The translations under genes were made by a program, and so were the position numbers. The notes beneath the pieces are model-generated. The model was given only the letters and a program-made list of their open reading frames with translations, was not told where the DNA came from and ran no database searches. Positions 22,644-30,500 of a stretch of 30,823 nucleotides of DNA are shown here, one piece after another. The stretch is taken from assembly GCA_035501615.1 (NCBI GenBank), contig DATJVY010000055.1, forward strand, positions 1 through 30,823, written 5' to 3'. How positions within the stretch are numbered: the first letter of the stretch is position 1; each line of letters opens with the position of its first letter. Origin of the DNA: RPRB01 sp035501615. GTDB taxonomy: Bacteria; Myxococcota; Myxococcia; Myxococcales; Myxococcaceae.

Positions 22644-23776
22644 GCGAGGTCGAGGGACGGCTCGAGGAGACGCTCCGGACCCTGGTGGGGTTCGACACCA
22701 CGAGCCGGCTGCCCAACCGGCCGCTCGTCGACTGGCTCGAGCCGCGCCTCGGCGCGCTCGGCCTTCGCTGCGAGCGCCAGCACTACCCGGACGACGCCGG
22801 CGTCGAGAAGGCGAACCTCCTCGCCTTCACCCACGGCCCGGAGGAGACGCCCGAGCTCGCCCTGGTCGGCCACACCGACTGCGTCCCCTACGACGGCGCC
22901 TGGACCGACGCGCTCCGCCTCACCCGCGAGGGGGACCGGCTCGTCGGTCGCGGCGCCTGCGACACCAAGGCGTTCATCGCCTGCGCGCTCCTCGCGGTCG
23001 AGCGCACCCGCGCCTCGGTCAAGCGCCCGCTCGCGGTCATCTTCACCGCCGACGAGGAGGTGGGTTGCCTGGGCGCCAAGATGCTCCTCGAGGCGCGCCG
23101 GGGCGCCGCCCGGAATGCCATCGTCGGCGAGCCGACGTCGCTCCGCCCCATCCGCGCCAACAAGGGCTATTGCCTCGCCGAGGTCGAGGTCTCCGGCAAG
23201 GAAGGCCACAGCGCCTACCCGGAGACCGGCGCCTCGGCCATCTTTCGCGCAGCGCGCCTGCTCAGCCGCATCGAGGCCTACGCTCGGGGCCCGCTCCGCG
23301 GCGAGACCGATCCGTCGTTCGACCCGCCGTACACCACGCTCAACGTCGGAGTCATCCAGGGCGGCCGCGCGAAGAACGTCATCCCCGGCAGCTGCACCTT
23401 CACCCTCGAGTGGCGACCCATTCCCGCGCAGCCCGTGGAAGCCGTGCCCTACGCCATCGAGCAGCTCATGTTCCAGCTCCGCCGCGAGGAGCCAGGTTGC
23501 GAGGTCCGCATGCGCATCCTCCGGACCGACCGCGGCGTCGAGACCCCGGCCTCGGCGGAGGTGGTGCGTTTCCTCGAGGCGCAGAGCGGCAAGCCGTCGG
23601 CCACGGTGAGCTTCGGCACCGAGGCACCGCAGATGACCGCGCTCGGCGCCCGCTCGGTCGTCTTCGGCCCGGGAAACATCCAGGTGGCGCACCAGACGGG
23701 CGAGTACGTCCCCGTCGCCGAGCTCGTCCGCTGCGAGGAGATCCTCGAGGCGGCCGTCCGTCACTTCTGCGGATGA
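22640..23776 (+). CDS. M20 family metallo-deacylase, ArgE-like
   Basis: A 378-residue zinc amidohydrolase of the acetylornithine deacetylase/succinyl-diaminopimelate desuccinylase group. Conserved metal and catalytic residues: H78 and D80 (VGHTDCVPYD), D108 (GRGACDTK), the E139-E140 pair (TADEEVG), E164 (GEPTSLRP) and a late histidine in QVAHQTGEYV. The dimerisation domain lies in the middle (SGKEGHSAYPETG). GTG 22640 overlaps the hutF stop (GTGA), with GGAGG about eight bases upstream; an earlier GTG at 22622 is less likely. ArgE itself removes acetyl from N-acetylornithine. Coupling to hutF makes a different N-acyl amino acid, such as N-formylglutamate, an attractive substrate; this is inference. 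Standard arginine biosynthesis remains possible. Confidence 0.88.
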   Translation: MSEVEGRLEETLRTLVGFDTTSRLPNRPLVDWLEPRLGALGLRCERQHYPDDAGVEKANLLAFTHGPEETPELALVGHTDCVPYDGAWTDALRLTREGDRLVGRGACDTKAFIACALLAVERTRASVKRPLAVIFTADEEVGCLGAKMLLEARRGAARNAIVGEPTSLRPIRANKGYCLAEVEVSGKEGHSAYPETGASAIFRAARLLSRIEAYARGPLRGETDPSFDPPYTTLNVGVIQGGRAKNVIPGSCTFTLEWRPIPAQPVEAVPYAIEQLMFQLRREEPGCEVRMRILRTDRGVETPASAEVVRFLEAQSGKPSATVSFGTEAPQMTALGARSVVFGPGNIQVAHQTGEYVPVAELVRCEEILEAAVRHFCG

Positions 23777-24465
23777 GCGAGCTCGTCCGGCACGCAGAGG
23801 GGGTGTGGACGGTGGAGGCGCCGCACCACTTCCTCGGGCTTCATCTCGGGACCCGGATGACCGTGGTCCGGCTGCCCGACGGAAGCCTCTGGCTCCACTC
23901 GGTGGTGGCGATCGACGACCTGCTCGCCGACGAGGTCCAGGCGCTCGGGCCCGTACGCCACATCGTGATGCCCGACCTCTATCATCACGTCTACGTGGCG
24001 GAGGCCATCCAGCGCTGGCCCGCGGCGCGCGTCCATGCTCCACGGGCGATGCGCCGCAAGCGACCGGAGCTGCGCATCGACGCGGATCTCGGAGCCACCG
24101 CCGATCCGGACTGGTGTGGCGTCCTCCTGCCGGTGCACATCGACGGATCGATGCTCGACGAGACGGTGTTCCTCCACCAGCCGAGCCGGACGCTCATCTC
24201 CTCCGATCTGATCGAGAACTTCGACACCAGCCCCCATCTGCTCACCCGGCTCTACCTCCAGGCGGCCGGGCTGCACGGTCGGGTGGGCTGGAGCCGCTTC
24301 TTTCGCCTGCTGTACCGCGATCGTGCGGCGGCACGGCGGAGCCTCGATCGTCTGCTCGCGCTCGACTTCGACCGGGTCATCCTCGCGCACGGCCGGGTCC
24401 TCGAGCACGGAGGCCCGGCCGCGGTGCGCGAGGCGTTCCGCTGGCTGGGCCCTACAGCAGGTTGA
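23773..24465 (+). CDS. DUF4336 domain protein (metallo-beta-lactamase-like fold)
   Basis: A 230-residue cytoplasmic protein with no signal peptide. It resembles the DUF4336 family, which is related to metallo-beta-lactamase-fold hydrolases: MTVVRLPDGSLWLHS near residues 29-43, VMPDLYHHVYV at 65-75, and the later blocks LISSDLIENFD and RVILAHGRVLEHGG. The canonical HxHxDH is not present, so metal binding and catalysis are uncertain. ATG 23773 overlaps the stop of the M20 gene (ATGA), so the three genes from hutF form a coupled operon. Its job is unknown; a role with the same acyl-amino-acid pathway is only suggested by position. Its 3' end overlaps the convergent lipoprotein gene by 14 bases. 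Confidence 0.8.
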   Translation: MSELVRHAEGVWTVEAPHHFLGLHLGTRMTVVRLPDGSLWLHSVVAIDDLLADEVQALGPVRHIVMPDLYHHVYVAEAIQRWPAARVHAPRAMRRKRPELRIDADLGATADPDWCGVLLPVHIDGSMLDETVFLHQPSRTLISSDLIENFDTSPHLLTRLYLQAAGLHGRVGWSRFFRLLYRDRAAARRSLDRLLALDFDRVILAHGRVLEHGGPAAVREAFRWLGPTAG

Positions 24466-25297
24466 ACAGCTCCTTGTCGTCGTAGCTGTTGGGGTCGTTG
24501 CTCGTCCGGCCCCTGTTCGGATCGGTGTTCTGCGTGTCGATGTCGTAGTTCTCCTGGCCGTTGGTCCGGTTCGTCTCCTCCCGGCCGCTGAGGTTCGCCG
24601 CGGTGTCCGAGCCCGAGCCACCCACACCGAAGCGCTGGTCCGCAGGGAGCTGGTCACGCATCGTCACCCAGGTGCTCCGCGATGCGCTGGCAGAGGCCTT
24701 CGCTGCCGCGACCTTGCTTCGTTCCTGCTCGAGCGCCACGCGGGCGTCCTCGACCTTCTTCTGGATCGCGGCCCCGTCGATGTCGGCCACCGACTTGTCG
24801 CCCGAGGCCTGCACGGCCTTGTACTTGTCGAGCTCGAGCCGAGCGTTGGCCAGGCCGAGCGCCGCCTCGGCCGCGTTGACCCGCTCCTGCGAGTAGCTCA
24901 CCAGGTCGTTGGCCGCCTTGACGTGCGCCTCGGCCACCTCCTGTCTCTGGCGGGCGAGCCCCATCGCGCTCTGGGCCTGGGTCGCGCCCTGCTGGTCGCG
25001 GGTGTCGTCCGCAGCCTTCGCGGCCGCCTGATCCCGGTCGAGCTGCGCCTTGGCGATGGTCACCTCGTTGCTGGCGACGTCGACGAACTTCCGCGCCTGC
25101 TCGAGCCGGAGCTTCTCCCTTCCGAGGGTGTCCTGTGCCCTGGAGACGTCGAGGCGGCCCTGGTTCACGCTGGCCATCTGATCGGCGGGCACGCGGGCGA
25201 GCACCTCGTCGCTCACCGTGTCGCTCCGGGTGCTGCCGTGCGCGCACGCGCCGGCCACGGCGAGTGCCGCGGTCACCGCCAACACACGAATCCTCAT
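24452..25297 (-). CDS. Coiled-coil lipoprotein
   Basis: A 281-residue lipoprotein. The signal is MRIRVLAVTAALAVAGAC with Cys18 in the lipobox. Residues about 40-210 are alanine-, glutamine- and charge-rich with heptad-like spacing (ARKFVDVASNEVTIAKAQL, AEAALGLANARLELDKY), so an extended helical coiled coil is likely. The C-terminal ~65 residues are Asn/Asp/Gly-rich and probably unstructured, ending ELFNLL. ATG 25297 has GAGGAGG eight bases upstream. It resembles small envelope lipoproteins with a DUF4398-like helical body, but I cannot confirm the family. It may tether to or span the periplasm. The long upstream gap with REP elements should contain its promoter. Confidence 0.8.
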   Translation of the reverse strand: MRIRVLAVTAALAVAGACAHGSTRSDTVSDEVLARVPADQMASVNQGRLDVSRAQDTLGREKLRLEQARKFVDVASNEVTIAKAQLDRDQAAAKAADDTRDQQGATQAQSAMGLARQRQEVAEAHVKAANDLVSYSQERVNAAEAALGLANARLELDKYKAVQASGDKSVADIDGAAIQKKVEDARVALEQERSKVAAAKASASASRSTWVTMRDQLPADQRFGVGGSGSDTAANLSGREETNRTNGQENYDIDTQNTDPNRGRTSNDPNSYDDKELFNLL

Positions 25298-25452
25298 CGT
25301 CCGCTCCTCCTCGAATCACTGCGTTGATGCTGGACAAGTTGGGTGCGGACGCTCCGATGCGCACGTCCGGCTCGACCACGACGCCTCTCACGCCCGGCCG
25401 GTCGGAGGCCGAGCACCACCGCAGGCCCGTCCTCGCGGTCCCAGTCGAGCCC

Positions 25453-25898
25453 GGTACGTCCGGTCGGGGAGGCGCGACGGGGTGAGCCGGAGGGGTCGTC
25501 GGGGAGCGCCCGCGAAGGGGTGCCGGAAGAGGTGCCAGACACCTCGTTACGGTCGTCCGGGGCGTCCGGCGGGGCGGGCAGGAGGCGTGGTGAGCCGAAC
25601 CCGGGCGGGTCGTCGGGGAGCGCCCCCGAAGAGGTGCCCGGAAGAGGTGCCAGACACCTCGTTACGGTCGTCCGGGGCGTCCGGCGGGGCGGGCAGGAGG
25701 CGTGCTGGGCCGAACCGCGCGGGTCGTCGGGGGGGGCCGCCCGGAAGAGGTGCCAGACACCTCGTTACGACGTCTCGTTAGGGTCCTTCCGGGCGTCCGG
25801 CGGGGCGAGGGAGGAGGCGTGGTGAGCCGAAGTTGCCGGGTCGTCGGGGTCGGCGCTCGGACGATGCGCCCGGAAGAGGTGCCAGACACCTCGTTACG
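25453..25898 (-). repeat. Tandem array of 103-129 bp units each containing a REP palindrome
   Basis: Full palindromes (GAGGTG, CCAGA, CACCTC, GTTACG) start at 25529, 25644, 25747 and 25876, spaced 115, 103 and 129 bases. Between them a shared spacer recurs: GTCCGGGGCGTCCGGCGGGG, a GGAGGCGTG-type block, GAGCCGAA, and GGGTCGTCGGGG, ending in GGAAGAGGTGCC. A degenerate unit precedes the first palindrome from about 25453. Unit length and sequence vary, with the last unit most diverged. Confidence 0.88.
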
Positions 25899-25995
25899 CG
25901 CGCTCCTCCTGGCTCTCCTTCCCGCTCGCGTCCGAGCGCCGAGACACCCGTCCGACCGCGCGGAGGCCCCCCCGAATTCGGGCGCTCGAAGAGGA

Positions 25996-26031
25996 ACGAC
26001 CCGCGGCACCACAGCGGGCACCGCGGGTCGT
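25996..26031 (-). terminator. Intrinsic terminator after the 26060-26884 lipoprotein gene
   Basis: A perfect 11-bp stem, ACGACCCGCGG with CCGCGGGTCGT, and a 14-base loop, 28 bases past the minus-strand stop. On the minus strand it is followed by a T-rich TTCCTCTTC stretch, as expected for a factor-independent terminator in a GC-rich genome. Confidence 0.6.
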
Positions 26032-26059
26032 CTGTGAGGCGCCTACAGCGCCGGCTCGG

Positions 26060-26884
26060 CTAGGTACCCGTGGCCACCTGGAGCGTGCCGCACGAGGTGC
26101 CGTTGCCGCTCCAGGTGAACTTCCAGGCCCCGTCGTGCAGCCCGGTCTGGCTCGCGCTCGCGCCTGCCACCACCCGGCGCAGCTCCAGCGTCCCGGTCGC
26201 GATGCAGTAGCTCGGCGAGCTCAGGTACGTGACGTCCACGTCGAAGCCCGCGGTGTACGCAACCTCGGCCGACTGGCCATTCCCGGAGGCGGTGATCGCG
26301 TACTCGCTCCGTCCGTAGCCCTTGATGGTGCTGCTGGTCCAGGCCAGCTGCCCGTACCAGTGGAACGAGCCGTTGACCGTCACGCCCTGCGAGCTCCCCG
26401 AGATCGTGTAGGTGATGTCCCAGGTGATCTGCTGGTTCGGGGTGATGCTGATGCTCCCGTTCAGCGTCCCGTCGAAGCCGTCACCGTTGTACGAGCAGTT
26501 GCTGTAGGTGACGCTGGTATCCGTCGAGCTCACGCAGTTCGAGTTCCCCACGGTGAGCGCCGCGCCGCGGACCCCACGGAGCGCGCTGTTCTGCACCGGC
26601 GTCCGCACCTCGGCCGGCAGCGGCGCGAACACCGCGGCGGCCTGACCCAGGTTGCTGGTGAGCTCATCCGCCAGCGTCGGCGCCGAGGTCGGGGTCGAGC
26701 TCTGTCCCCCCACGCCGGCGATCGACTGGAAGCTGGTCTGCGCCGTGTCGGCGGTGCTCGACTGAGTGGTGTCGGGCGTGCCTGGCGCGCCGTACGAGAA
26801 GCTGCGGAGCTCCGGCGCCTTGGGGCCGCTGCTGCCGCATGCGAAGAGGAAGCTGGCGAGTCCGGCCAGCAGAACGCGTTTCAT
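26060..26884 (-). CDS. Predicted lipoprotein, beta-rich, unknown family
   Basis: A 274-residue protein with the lipoprotein signal MKRVLLAGLASFLFAC (Cys16). The mature protein starts with a Ser/Thr/Pro-rich linker (about 17-70). A likely beta-sheet domain follows, with alternating polar/hydrophobic strands (GTLNGSISITPNQQITWDI, FHWYGQLAWTSS, EVAYTAGFDVDVTYL) and four cysteines that could pair: two in NSNCVSS/YSNCSYN, one in SYCIATG, one in TSCGTLQ. ATG 26884 is chosen for the signal peptide; a GGAGGGAG lies about 13 bases upstream. I do not recognise the family. It is probably a surface or periplasmic protein. A strong hairpin follows the gene, and the upstream neighbour is the unclear region behind mfd. 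Confidence 0.75.
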   Translation of the reverse strand: MKRVLLAGLASFLFACGSSGPKAPELRSFSYGAPGTPDTTQSSTADTAQTSFQSIAGVGGQSSTPTSAPTLADELTSNLGQAAAVFAPLPAEVRTPVQNSALRGVRGAALTVGNSNCVSSTDTSVTYSNCSYNGDGFDGTLNGSISITPNQQITWDITYTISGSSQGVTVNGSFHWYGQLAWTSSTIKGYGRSEYAITASGNGQSAEVAYTAGFDVDVTYLSSPSYCIATGTLELRRVVAGASASQTGLHDGAWKFTWSGNGTSCGTLQVATGT

Positions 26885-27559
26885 GTGTCGAGGTCTCCCT
26901 CCGCCCCCGGGTTTGTCGAGGAGAAGAGCGGGCGCGGTCGAGGCAGCAGCGTAGAGAACGCAATCCCGTTCCGAACAGGTGGCGCAGCACCGACCCGGTG
27001 CGCCTCGTGGGCCCGTCTCGGAGCGCATCCACCACCTGCTCGCCCGCCGGAGCACCCCGCCCGCGCGTGTGCGACCCGCTCCAGAACGGCGTCGTGACCT
27101 CGTCGCGGCGAGTACCGGCGCCCGTCAGGAGGGCAACGCGAGACGTCCGGCGCGACGTCACCGAGAAGCTCGGGAGGCGCGCAGGGGGAAGCCCTCGCGC
27201 CATCCGCTGCTGACCCGCCCATCTCCCGCAACTCGGTCGCCAGAGGACGAGAAAGGCCGAACGACCTCTCGGAGGGCGAAGCGTCCGCACCCCACCACGC
27301 ACGAGCACCCAGCCCACCCCGGGCAGGACCGCCGCTCGGTCGTGCACGCGGCCCCCTCCGGCCCGCGATGTGGCCGTTCTCGACGAGCGCCACGTGCGTC
27401 TCGCGGCCACGCTCCTCCAGCTCCTGGCAGCCCTCGGCGAGGGCCGCAGCGGCAGCCTCGTGGAGCGCATCGACGTGGGCGTCGAGGTGCTCGACCTCGG
27501 CGTGGAGGGACGGAACCTCGAGCTCGGGTGGCACACCAGGACTGGCCGCGCCTGCCCGC
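26885..27559. other. Gap between mfd and a lipoprotein gene
   Basis: Apart from the possible gene remnant at 27360-27563, I see no coding pattern here. All frames of the remainder read as arginine/proline-rich sequence typical of non-coding GC-rich DNA. The lipoprotein promoter should be near the left end. Confidence 0.45.
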
Positions 27560-27563
27560 TCAC
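27360..27563 (-). pseudogene. Possible remnant or frameshifted small gene downstream of mfd
   Basis: A GTG at 27563 overlaps the mfd stop (GTGA), the usual sign of a coupled gene, but its frame soon turns into Ser/Arg-rich sequence. A second frame from a GTG at 27534 reads as plausible protein for about 58 codons: PELEVPSLHAEVEHLDAHV, an alanine-rich helix, then LEERGRETHVALVENGHIAG, with G/C at most third positions. After that the coding look disappears without a stop. This fits a gene broken by a frameshift and truncated, or chance. No family is recognised. Confidence 0.3.
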
Positions 27564-30500
27564 CCCGTCGCGCAGGCGACCAGATCCCGCAGCACCTTCT
27601 TCGCCTCGCCGAGCAGCGCTGCGGGCTGGTCCGGCCCGTCCCGCCGCGCGACCAGCTTGAGATCTGGGGTCAACCGGTAGACCCCCTTGCTCCGCTGCAC
27701 CAGCGCCGCCAGCTTCGCCCCGTCGAGCAGCGCGTCCTGCCCCAGCGTCACCACCAGCCGACCCGCCCCGCTCTCCAGCGCCCGCAGCCGCAGCTCGCGC
27801 ATCTCCTGCTTCAGGAGCATCAGCTCGCTCAGCGCGTCCACCTCGTCCGGCAGCTCGCCGAAGCGGTCCACCAGCTCAGCCCGCAGATCGCCCACCTCGT
27901 CCGCCGACCCCGCGCTGCTGAACCGCTTGTAGAGCACCAGCCGCTGGTGCACGTCCGGCACGTAGTCGTCGGGGATCAGCGCCGGGATGGGCAGCGTCAC
28001 TTCGGGCTCGATCTCCACCCGCGGCGGCTCGCCCCGCATCTCGGCCACCGCCTCCTCGAGCAGCTGCGTGTACAGGTCGAACCCGATCTCGGCGATCGTC
28101 CCCGACTGGTCGTGCCCGAGCAGGTTCCCCGCGCCACGGATCTCGAGGTCGTGCGACGCGATGCTGAACCCCGCCCCGAGCTCGGTGAACGCCTGCAGCA
28201 CCTCCAGCCTCCGCTGCGCCTCGCGCGTCACCGCCCGCCGCGCCGGAACCAGCAGGTACGCGTACGCCCGCTCCTTCGCCCGGCCCACCCGACCGCGGAG
28301 CTGGTACAGCTGCGACAGCCCGAAGGTGTCCGCCCGGTTCACGACCATGGTGTTGGCCGAGGCGATGTCGATCCCGCTCTCGATGATGGTCGTCGACAGG
28401 AGGACCTGGAACTTCCGGTCCACGAAGTCGGCCATCGCCTTCTCCAGCTGCCCCTCCCGCATCTGCCCGTGCGCCACGCCGATGGTCGCCTCCGGCACCA
28501 GCTCGCGCAGGAACCGCTCCATCGAGTGGATCGACTGCACCCGGTTGTGGACGAAGAACACCTGCCCGCCGCGCTGGATCTCCCGGACGATGGCCTCGCG
28601 GATCGTCGGCGGATCGAACCGGGTCACGAAGGTCCGGATCGCCCGCCGATCCTGGGGCGGCGTGGCGATGATGCTCATGTCCCGGAGCCCGGACATGCTC
28701 ATGTTCAGCGTGCGGGGGATCGGCGTCGCGGTCATCGTCAGCACGTCCACCTGCGTCCGCAGCTGCTTGATCCGCTCCTTGTGCTTCACCCCGAACCGCT
28801 GCTCCTCGTCGACGACCAGGAGCCCGAGGTCCTTGAAGGCCACCTCGGCGCCGAGCAGCTTGTGCGTCCCGATCAGGATGTCGAGCTTCCCTTCCCGCGC
28901 GCGCCGGAGCGCCTCGCGCACCTCGGCCGGCTTCCGCATCGACGAGACCACCTCGATGCTCACCGGATAGTCCGCGAACCGCTTCCGGAAGGTGTGGAAG
29001 TGCTGCTGCGCCAGCACCGTGGTCGGCACCAGCACCGCGACCTGCTTCCGGTCCAGCGTGGCCTTGAAGGCGGCCCGCATCGCCACCTCGGTCTTCCCGT
29101 AGCCCACGTCACCGCAGACCAGCCGGTCCATCGGCTGGGGCTTCTGCATGTCGACCAGAACGTCCTCGATCGCCTTTGCCTGATCCGGCGTCTCGTCGAA
29201 CTCGAAGTCGGCCTCGAACTGGCGGAAGTAGCGGTCCGGCTCGGTGAAGGCGAAGCCGGGATGGGCGTGCCGCGCGGCGTACAGCCGGAGCAGCTCGGCG
29301 GCCATCTTCAGCAGGGTCTCCTTCGCCCGCTGCTTGGTCCGCAGCCAGCTGGTCCCGCCCAGCTTGTCCAGCGCGACCTTCGACGGGTCGCCGCCGGTGA
29401 ACTTCTGGATGAGCCGCATCCGGCTCACCGGCAGGTAGACCTTGTCGCGCCCGGCATACTCGAGGACCAGGAAGTCCCCGGGCACTCCCTGCACCTGCAT
29501 CTTCGTCAGGCCGGCGTAGCGGCCGATGCCGAAGTCGGTGTGGACGATGAGGTCGCCTTCCTTCAGCTCGCGGAACGCCGCGCCGAACGGCTGCTCCGAG
29601 CGCCGCGCCTTCACCCGCCGCCGTGCCCGGGCGCCGAAGATCTCCTCGTCGCTCAGGACGGCGAGACCCCCGGCCGCATCCACGAAGCCGTGGCTCACCT
29701 CGCCGGTGAAGAGGTGCGCCCAGATGCTCGGATCACGCAGCACCGGTGAGTCGGCGAACGGCTCGGCGTGCGCCCGGACCATCACGTTCCGGTCCAGGAG
29801 GAGCCGCTTCACTCGGTCCACCTGGCCCGCGCTCCCGCAGGCGATGGCGGTGGTCACCCGCATCTCGCGCCAGCGCTCGAGCCGCTGCACCAGCGGCGTC
29901 AGCGCGCCCTCCTCGCCGTGGTGGGAGAGGATCGCCTGCCGCAGGTCCGCGGTCGTCGCGAAGGTGAACGCCACCGGCGCGCCGCTCGCCGTCAGCGACA
30001 ACCCGCCGCCCTCGAGCACCGGGAAGCGGGCGAGCCCCTCGAGCAGCGCCTCGTCCGACGCGAAGTGCTCCTCGGGCGGGAGCGCCAGGTCCTTCCGCGC
30101 CACCGCCTCGGCCCAGACCTGGTCGATCTCGCCTCGCAGCTCCTCGGCGGCCCGGCTCACCCCGAGCGGGTCGTCGACGTACACCAGCGGCTCGCGCGCC
30201 CAGTGCGGCAGGTAGTCGAGCACCGTGGCCAGCCCGCCGCGGAAGAAGCCGGGGAGGAGCGCCTCCATCCCGTAGGCGGGGACGCCCTCGCGGATCCGGT
30301 CGAGCGTCTCGCGGAGCCGGCTGGTGGGAATGTCGATGCGCTCGGCGGCCGCTCGAGCCGCGGCCTCGGCAGCGGGGCGGGTCGCATCCGTGAAGAGCAC
30401 CTCGCGGGCGGGGATGAGCGTCGCCTCCTTCAGCAGCTCGGCGGTCCGCTGCGTCGCGGGGTCGAAGAGGCGCAGCGACTCCACCGTGTCGCCGAACAGC

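Larger units (their letters stand above)
25298..26059. other. Long non-coding region with a REP array and a terminator
   Basis: These 762 bases separate two minus-strand lipoprotein genes. Positions 25450-25898 are an array of repeated units built around four REP palindromes. A terminator-like hairpin lies at 25996-26031. Open frames here are repetitive in every direction and show no protein family, so I call none as genes. Confidence 0.7.

Noticed and set aside
25453..25898. Regularly spaced repeats resembling a CRISPR array
   Set aside because: Spacers are similar to each other, longer than usual (about 80-105 bases) and share blocks with the repeat; the same palindrome is dispersed through the window; no cas genes are present.
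27368..29749. Long plus-strand open frame rich in His, Arg and Pro
   Set aside because: It is antisense to mfd, which has all helicase motifs on the minus strand.
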